The position numbers and the translations under genes were made by a program. From NCBI GenBank assembly GCA_002448875.1, contig DKAS01000151.1:577-19552 (forward strand): a stretch of DNA of 18,976 bases, read 5' to 3'. Numbering within the stretch: position 1 is the first letter of the stretch; every line of letters starts with the position of its first letter. The notes under the pieces are model-generated. The model worked only from the letters and a program-made list of their open reading frames with translations. It had not been told where the DNA came from and did not search any database. The stretch is from Proteobacteria bacterium UBA6920. Lineage in GTDB: Bacteria > Pseudomonadota > Gammaproteobacteria > SG8-11. Positions 14,696 through 18,976 of the stretch are shown here, piece by piece.

Positions 14696-15257
14696 GGGTT
14701 TCCGGGGTTGGACCTCCACAACCATCTTATAAGCTTTAGTTTAGCAAGAAATCCCGTCCCACCATCGGACGTGCGCCTTTGCCAACGGCGCCGGTTCGAC
14801 AACCCTGGCTTCCGTACTCGGATCGAATGCTTGCCAATTTTCTGGCACCTAGTGCAAACATGCCGGGAAAGTCGCACCCAATCGTTAACGTATGTTTTTC
14901 ACCAACGAGCGACGCCAAAAAAATAAATGGCGAAAAAGCCCTCACCATTGACGATTTTTTTTCTCTCGATCAATTTCCCAAATCATACGTTACGCTCGGG
15001 CTGCAAGACCTTGCCGTTGTTAAACGCCGCAAGGGAGCTGTGCTATGCTAATCACGTTTTGAGTGCGCCATCATAAAAAAACAATGCTGGAGATCCTTGC
15101 CTGGGTGCTTGGTGCTAGACCAATGCCCATCGAAGTTGGCGCATGGCCTTATTCGTACACTCAGAACCAAACCCGGTTCACGATGCAAACGGATTGTTTT
15201 GAGACTATCCGAGTCCGGCGGCGGGTGGCCATACCCCTGGAAGGAGCCCTCTCTTTT
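14696..15257. other. Intergenic stretch between the small barrel and the lipoprotein
   Basis: A 562-bp gap between divergent genes. The frames at 14779-15051 and the long upstream extension of the lipoprotein frame (15063-15257) lack ribosome sites and protein-like composition. A TGCTATGCT near 15044 resembles an extended -10 for the lipoprotein gene, with no -35 at proper spacing. I see nothing else. Confidence 0.35.
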
Positions 15258-16694
15258 ATGTCATCGCAAAATCTGCAAGCATTTTTCAAGCTGTTATTTT
15301 GCGGCGGAATTGCCGCCATTGCCCTGGAAGGCTGCTTGCAGAATAGCGGCGGCAACTGCATTGACACCTCACCAGATGCGCTGGCTTCACGTTTCAATAC
15401 CCGCTTGTCTGTCAATTACGACACTACCGGGCTTGTCTTGTCTTACATGCAAGAATACCTTACCCCGAAAAACGGCGTAACCTCCGCGTATTACGTCGAT
15501 GCGGGCGACGACGGACAATGGCTCACCGACGACGATGTGATTTCCGAGTATTCGCGGCAAATAGCAGGCAAAAACGGCAACACCCTGAGCGTCGATTACA
15601 GCAGCGGCGACGACGGAATATGGCTGAACCAGGATGACCCAATACAGAGCTACAAGAGTTCGCAATACAATGACGGCGGTTCGACCGTAATCGATAAATT
15701 CTACGATGGCACGGGCCCCGACGGCACGCTGGACACCGCAGACGATATTGAAAGTCTGAGCTACTACGCCATATATCACAAAGGGGAAAATGGCGAATTG
15801 CTGGAGAAAACTCAATATGGCTACCCTGGCGCGGACGGCGTCTGGTTTACCGCGGACGACGTCTGGCAAGTTTCCGACAAGTATCAATACAACGCTGATG
15901 GAAGCACCGCGCGTCAACTGCTGCAGAATCAGTATACCTATGGCGGCTCTCGACCCACCGACAAAAACGAAAGCGCATTTCAGTATATTTATGACGTCAG
16001 CGGCACACTTGATACATTGATTTATTATCTTGGCTCGGGTAACGACGGTCTCTGGTTCACCGGGGACGAAGAAGTCTATTCCTACGAAAAATTCAAGACC
16101 CAGGCACATAAACGCACCACTACCCGCTGGACTTACGTCTACGACGGCGCCGGTACCGATAGTGTCTGGTTCACCGCGGACGACGCATTGTCCCAAGTAC
16201 ACGGCGTCGCCACACAAACCGATGCAGAAAATCGACCGATCAAGCGGACGTACTACGGTGCGCTGCAGCAACGCCCTTTCCCTGCACCCGAGCCTGCGCC
16301 GGCGCCCAGTGGCCTGGGTGGCATGGGTGGTGGTGGTGGCATGGGTGGTGGTGGTGGCGGCGGGGGGAGTGGCGACGGGATGGGTAGTGGGATGGGTAGC
16401 GTTAATGGAGGCGGGTCGACGGACGCAGCCGCCTCCGAAAATATCATTGACGGCTACCGCACATACGAGTACGCCGGTAAATGCACCACTGCTACGGTAA
16501 TGAGATTCTACCTCAACCCTGGTGAAGACGGCACATGGTTCACCAACGATGACCCAATCGCATCAATCGATTCCACCGAGATTACAGCGGATTCCGCCAG
16601 TGTCGATATAAAACATCGCGTCGGCCCTGGCCTGGACGGCACATGGATGACCGACGACGACCAACTGTATCAGCGCACGCTTTATCGACGATAG
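15258..16694 (+). CDS. Lipoprotein with eight GxDGxWxTxDD repeats and a Gly-rich linker
   Basis: The 478 residues start with a lipoprotein signal peptide (ALEGC, lipidated Cys26). Eight copies of an Asp-rich repeat follow, at 83-93, 117-127, 153-163, 191-201, 261-271, 299-309, 422-432 and 458-468, with consensus G-x-D-G-x-W-x-T-x-D-D, most flanked by Tyr-rich strands. The acidic, regularly spaced residues suggest calcium-binding loops. A Pro/Ala hinge (342-350) and a Gly/Met/Ser-rich segment (352-387) separate repeats six and seven. The frame is open from 15063, but the ATG at 15258 begins the signal peptide and AAGGAG lies 11 bases upstream, so I use it. It is probably anchored in the outer membrane. 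The family is unnamed to me, and function (structural, adhesive or calcium-dependent) is unknown. Confidence 0.8.
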   Translation: MSSQNLQAFFKLLFCGGIAAIALEGCLQNSGGNCIDTSPDALASRFNTRLSVNYDTTGLVLSYMQEYLTPKNGVTSAYYVDAGDDGQWLTDDDVISEYSRQIAGKNGNTLSVDYSSGDDGIWLNQDDPIQSYKSSQYNDGGSTVIDKFYDGTGPDGTLDTADDIESLSYYAIYHKGENGELLEKTQYGYPGADGVWFTADDVWQVSDKYQYNADGSTARQLLQNQYTYGGSRPTDKNESAFQYIYDVSGTLDTLIYYLGSGNDGLWFTGDEEVYSYEKFKTQAHKRTTTRWTYVYDGAGTDSVWFTADDALSQVHGVATQTDAENRPIKRTYYGALQQRPFPAPEPAPAPSGLGGMGGGGGMGGGGGGGGSGDGMGSGMGSVNGGGSTDAAASENIIDGYRTYEYAGKCTTATVMRFYLNPGEDGTWFTNDDPIASIDSTEITADSASVDIKHRVGPGLDGTWMTDDDQLYQRTLYRR

Positions 16695-16823
16695 TTACCG
16701 GACGAGACCCAGCTTTCTTGGTTTTTTGCAACCGGTAGTTGTATTGAATTGTTGCAGATCTTTGCACACGATCGCATGCAATTCAGACAGCATGATTTTC
16801 TTTACACGACCGGGGGAGACCAT

Positions 16824-17456
16824 ATGACTGAGAATAGCGAACAAACGCCTGTCGAGAACCTGTCGAAAGCCAGCACAACACCTTCTAAAAGAAGCAAGTT
16901 GACCACGAAAGGAACCGTGGCATGGATTATAGGCGGTGTGGCTGGCACCTATTATGGTGGAATGTTTCTGATACCTTTTTTTGCGATTGCCATAGTCGTA
17001 TGGGTAACGCGCAAAATCGTTCATGATCCGAAGCGAATCTATTTCATACCTGCTTTTTCAGTTCTCCTTTATGTGGCGGTGACACAAACCGCTGTAACAA
17101 TTGTTGTAGGCGATATTTCGGGCTATTTATGGGTTGATGGCGCTTTGATTTTTATAACCGGTATTGGGCTGATTGGATACATGCTCAAACCCTCATCCGT
17201 CTACTTATTACTGTTAGGAGTTGCACAGTCGCTTCGCATAGTCTTTGGGGGTCTGTGGGCTCTTGGTTCACTGATGCAAGAGTCAGGACTGATAGTAGTC
17301 GAAGCTGGTGGACACGAAGTGTCGGTAAAATCAATAACGTTTAATATTCTTGTTAACGCCGTAGGACTAATGTTTATCATACATGCTCATCAAAAACTCA
17401 AAAACCACCGCCCGGAGGTTGAAGGTCTCCAAGATCAGACCCCCATCACCACCTAG
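16824..17456 (+). CDS. Multi-pass inner-membrane protein of unknown function
   Basis: The 210 residues have a hydrophilic Ser/Thr/Lys-rich N-terminus (1-30), then about five or six hydrophobic segments: roughly 31-62 (two short helices or one long), 73-97, 105-121, 126-150 and 168-188. A polar, acidic tail (189-210) follows. A basic loop, TRKIVHDPKR (62-71), probably faces the cytoplasm. The family is not recognised. I chose the ATG at 16824, seven bases after GGGGGAG, rather than the open frame's first ATG at 16749, which has no ribosome site and would add 25 polar residues. It follows the lipoprotein gene by 129 bp in the same direction. Composition is AT-richer than the lipoprotein gene, so it is likely a separate transcript. 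Confidence 0.75.
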   Translation: MTENSEQTPVENLSKASTTPSKRSKLTTKGTVAWIIGGVAGTYYGGMFLIPFFAIAIVVWVTRKIVHDPKRIYFIPAFSVLLYVAVTQTAVTIVVGDISGYLWVDGALIFITGIGLIGYMLKPSSVYLLLLGVAQSLRIVFGGLWALGSLMQESGLIVVEAGGHEVSVKSITFNILVNAVGLMFIIHAHQKLKNHRPEVEGLQDQTPITT

Positions 17457-17593
17457 CAATTTTCATTTTTTAAAAAATATAGCGAATAGAGATTTGGCCC
17501 AGAGCCCCTTTGTTCAGCGTATTTTTTCTTACTTAGTTTACATACGACCGATGCGGTGGCGATATACGCACCTGAGACAGGCGAAGCGCTAGA

Positions 17594-17938
17594 TCAACCA
17601 CCGCCACCACTACCGCCCGGATTTTCATCTGTGAGCTCACGCCAACGGGGTGTACCACAGTACTTGCACCGGCTTTCCTCCCACTCCCGGCCGCCGCCCC
17701 GGTGTTCAACCGTGCCAGTGAGAATCAGCCCCCCTCTACGTTTGCATTCCGAACAGCGGCCGGCGTACATCTTCACCGCGACCAACGCGATAGTCGGAGC
17801 GATCAGTGGGAATAGCATTAGATACCACAGGTCACCGCTGTAGTCCGGCGATAACCTGGCATGGGCGGCCGCCGGGAACAATAGCCAAAAAGCGAAAGCC
17901 GTTGCGACTAAATTCACTCTATTTAAACAAGCACCCAT
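17594..17938 (-). CDS. Membrane-anchored zinc-ribbon protein with Gly-rich tail (TPM-C-terminus-like)
   Basis: The 114 residues contain an N-terminal signal or anchor segment (about 8-26, ending AHA), a second hydrophobic helix (37-58, LWYLMLFPLIAPTIALVAVK), and a zinc ribbon made of CSEC (62-65) and CKYC (91-94). The tail is GGSGGGG. Helix, two CxxC pairs and a Gly/Ser tail are the usual end of TPM-domain membrane proteins, but the periplasmic TPM domain itself is missing. It may be a shortened relative or an independent small family. AGGAT lies eight bases before the ATG. It is convergent with the multi-pass membrane gene and tandem with the DUF3617 gene (87-bp gap). No terminator is visible in 17457-17593. 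Confidence 0.7.
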   Translation of the reverse strand: MGACLNRVNLVATAFAFWLLFPAAAHARLSPDYSGDLWYLMLFPLIAPTIALVAVKMYAGRCSECKRRGGLILTGTVEHRGGGREWEESRCKYCGTPRWRELTDENPGGSGGGG

Positions 17939-18025
17939 ACGAAATATCCTGCAGCAACGACTTCGAAAATCGTGTGCATTACCTGACGGAAAGTCGCCTT
18001 GAGTTCGCCCGCGCCCTGGCGGTAC

Positions 18026-18481
18026 TTATTTCTTGCAGTCACCCAGCCGGCGCGCGTCGATACTTTGGTTCATGGTCATGGCGCCGTCCGGCGTTTCTAT
18101 CTCGCTGATGATGGTGCCATGGTAGGCCGTGGACCCCTCATAGGTGATTTCGAAGTTACTCTTGACCTTCTGCGTGCCGGTGCACTGCACGGACCAGCGG
18201 GCGGTCTGGCCCGACAGGCTATGACTCAAGGTCTTGCACTGCTCTTTACCCTCGCTCTGACCCTGCTTGATCTTGTCCATCAGCGATTTCTCGGGATCGG
18301 CGGCCTGTTCCGGGGTCAGGCAATACGTGGTGCTGATGGGCGGCATTTCCGGCAAGCCTGGCATCTGCACCTGAATCGAGGCTTGCCAGTTTCCGGGCTG
18401 CAGACTGGGCGCGGCGGCTAGGGTTGGGGATGCGCAAAGCGTCAGCGCCAACGCGCTTAAGAATAGACGGAGCATGGACAT
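18026..18481 (-). CDS. DUF3617-family periplasmic protein
   Basis: The 151 residues have a signal peptide (1-22, cleavage at TLA-AAP). The family layout follows: L-x-P-G-x-W (PSLQPGNWQASIQVQMPGLP, 25-44), a TTYCLTPEQA segment with a first conserved cysteine, then further cysteines at CKTL, VQCTG and the final DCKK. Strands such as KSNFEITYEGSTAYHGTI complete a small beta domain. DUF3617 proteins are periplasmic and of unknown function; the four cysteines probably form two disulfides. AGGGAG lies about eight bases before the ATG at 18481; a second ATG two codons later is possible. Downstream on the same strand lies the zinc-ribbon gene. Confidence 0.88.
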   Translation of the reverse strand: MSMLRLFLSALALTLCASPTLAAAPSLQPGNWQASIQVQMPGLPEMPPISTTYCLTPEQAADPEKSLMDKIKQGQSEGKEQCKTLSHSLSGQTARWSVQCTGTQKVKSNFEITYEGSTAYHGTIISEIETPDGAMTMNQSIDARRLGDCKK

Positions 18482-18838
18482 GGTGGGTTCTCCCTGAATC
18501 GATCATTTCATGGACGTAGGATGCCTGCAAGCTTTCGATATCCGGTAGTTTAGCAAAAAAGTGACCGGCCATCACAAAAAGCACGGCCCGCGGGGTGGCG
18601 GCAAGCCGGCCTGTTGAGCGAGACAACGCCGAGAGCAATACTCAGGACTTAGTGCCCTGCACAGGCAACAAGCCCGCGGTAGAACGCAGAAACAACATCA
18701 GAAAATTATCCGACGCAACCAGCCGCGACCATCAACAGCGGGATGCTCCGCCGCCGCTGTAGAGAAGGCATTCGGGGCGCAGGGTGCGCACCTTCAGTAT
18801 CCTCTGAAAGTGCGACCCAAGCCCCAGCAGTCTCGCCG
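18482..18838. other. Intergenic stretch with a stem-loop
   Basis: A 357-bp gap without a supported gene. GCACCTTCAG (18788-18797) and CTGAAAGTGC (18804-18813) pair over 10 bp with one G-T wobble, and GGTGCGCACC (18783-18792) is a perfect palindrome. This structure begins about 25 bp past the stop of the truncated gene at the right edge and may mark its transcript end, but lacks a T-run. TGCTAAACT on the minus strand near 18554 could be an extended -10 for the DUF3617 gene. Confidence 0.35.
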
Positions 18839-18976
18839 CTACTGACCAACATTCGCGCTGCAATCTGCGGTGACGCCGGATACGGTGCCCACGTCCCAGC
18901 CAGTGGTGACCGAAACATCACAGCCCTGACCTCCGCTGACGCTGGAAGTAGCCCCACTGGCGGTGTTTCCACTACC
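18839..18976 (-). CDS. C-terminal fragment of a protein with YadA-head-like SVSGG/NTASG repeats
   Basis: This frame enters from the right edge (codons from 18976) and ends at TAG 18839-18841, giving 45 residues. It begins GSGNTASGATSSVSGGQG, which carries the NTASG and SVSGG units of YadA/Hep_Hag left-handed beta-roll heads in degenerate form. It then continues with CDVSVTTGWDVGTVSG and a second cysteine near the end (ADCSANVGQ). The rest lies outside the window. Proteins with such repeats are usually secreted or surface exposed. It lacks a C-terminal YadA anchor barrel, so it is not a complete trimeric autotransporter. The other minus-strand frame at 18706-18972 appears to be a shadow of this one. 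Confidence 0.55.
   Translation of the reverse strand, partial: GSGNTASGATSSVSGGQGCDVSVTTGWDVGTVSGVTADCSANVGQ

Noticed and set aside
14779..15051. 90-codon plus-strand frame upstream of the lipoprotein
   Set aside because: No Shine-Dalgarno, no domain or membrane signature, and mixed composition.
15387..16271. 294-codon minus-strand frame opposite the lipoprotein
   Set aside because: Complement of the Asp/Gly repeat codons; the plus strand has a ribosome site, a lipobox and a clear repeat structure.
16300..16420. Short tandem DNA repeat of GGTGGT type
   Set aside because: It encodes the in-frame Gly-rich linker of the lipoprotein and is explained by that.
1..18976. CRISPR array, rRNA, integrase or intact transposase
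   Set aside because: I looked for regularly spaced repeats, tRNA-flanked attachment sites and DDE or tyrosine recombinase motifs and found none.

Overview
The window looks like an accessory-rich stretch of a Gram-negative, probably gammaproteobacterial, chromosome. It encodes outer-membrane beta-barrels (one in the Omp85/BamA superfamily), a lipoprotein with a lipobox, a DUF3617 periplasmic protein and Shine-Dalgarno-led genes of moderate G+C. The taxonomic placement is inference. I found no rRNA, tRNA, CRISPR array, intact transposase or integrase.

Left block (1-5,720). An atypical NAD(P)-binding short-chain dehydrogenase (90-830, -) and a VOC/glyoxalase-like protein (5055-5465, -) each lie just beside a copy of a roughly 230-bp element with imperfect terminal inverted repeats (895-1125 and 5487-5716), which I read as a MITE pair. 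Between the two copies are a long metallophosphoesterase (-), a small three-helix membrane protein (+), a decayed reading frame and a translationally coupled gene pair (3657-4517 and 3316-3660, -). The two proteins of that pair carry the same Gly/Asn-rich motif, one at its C-terminus and the other at its N-terminus. This resembles matched amyloid-type signalling motifs (RHIM-like or PP-like) that link a sensor to an effector. It is my best candidate for an undescribed system.

Middle block (5,720-10,620). A two-gene cassette encodes a metzincin-type zinc protease without a signal peptide and a HEAT-repeat protein. Their stop codon and ribosome binding site overlap. A diverged direct repeat flanks the cassette (about 5790-5995 and 8490-8700). 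Next comes a G+C-richer two-gene unit: a stand-alone nuclease-like domain resembling the HsdR N-terminus, followed by a voltage-gated potassium channel.

Right block (10,820-18,976). A TetR-family repressor is divergent from a flavin monooxygenase and an Omp85-type barrel lacking POTRA domains. The divergent promoter region holds three copies of one 16-bp operator, and the operon ends at a bidirectional terminator. Beyond it lie a small outer-membrane barrel, a lipoprotein with eight Asp/Gly/Trp repeats and a Gly-rich linker, a multi-pass membrane protein, a zinc-ribbon membrane protein, a DUF3617 protein, and the C-terminal tail of a protein with YadA-head-like repeats cut by the window edge.
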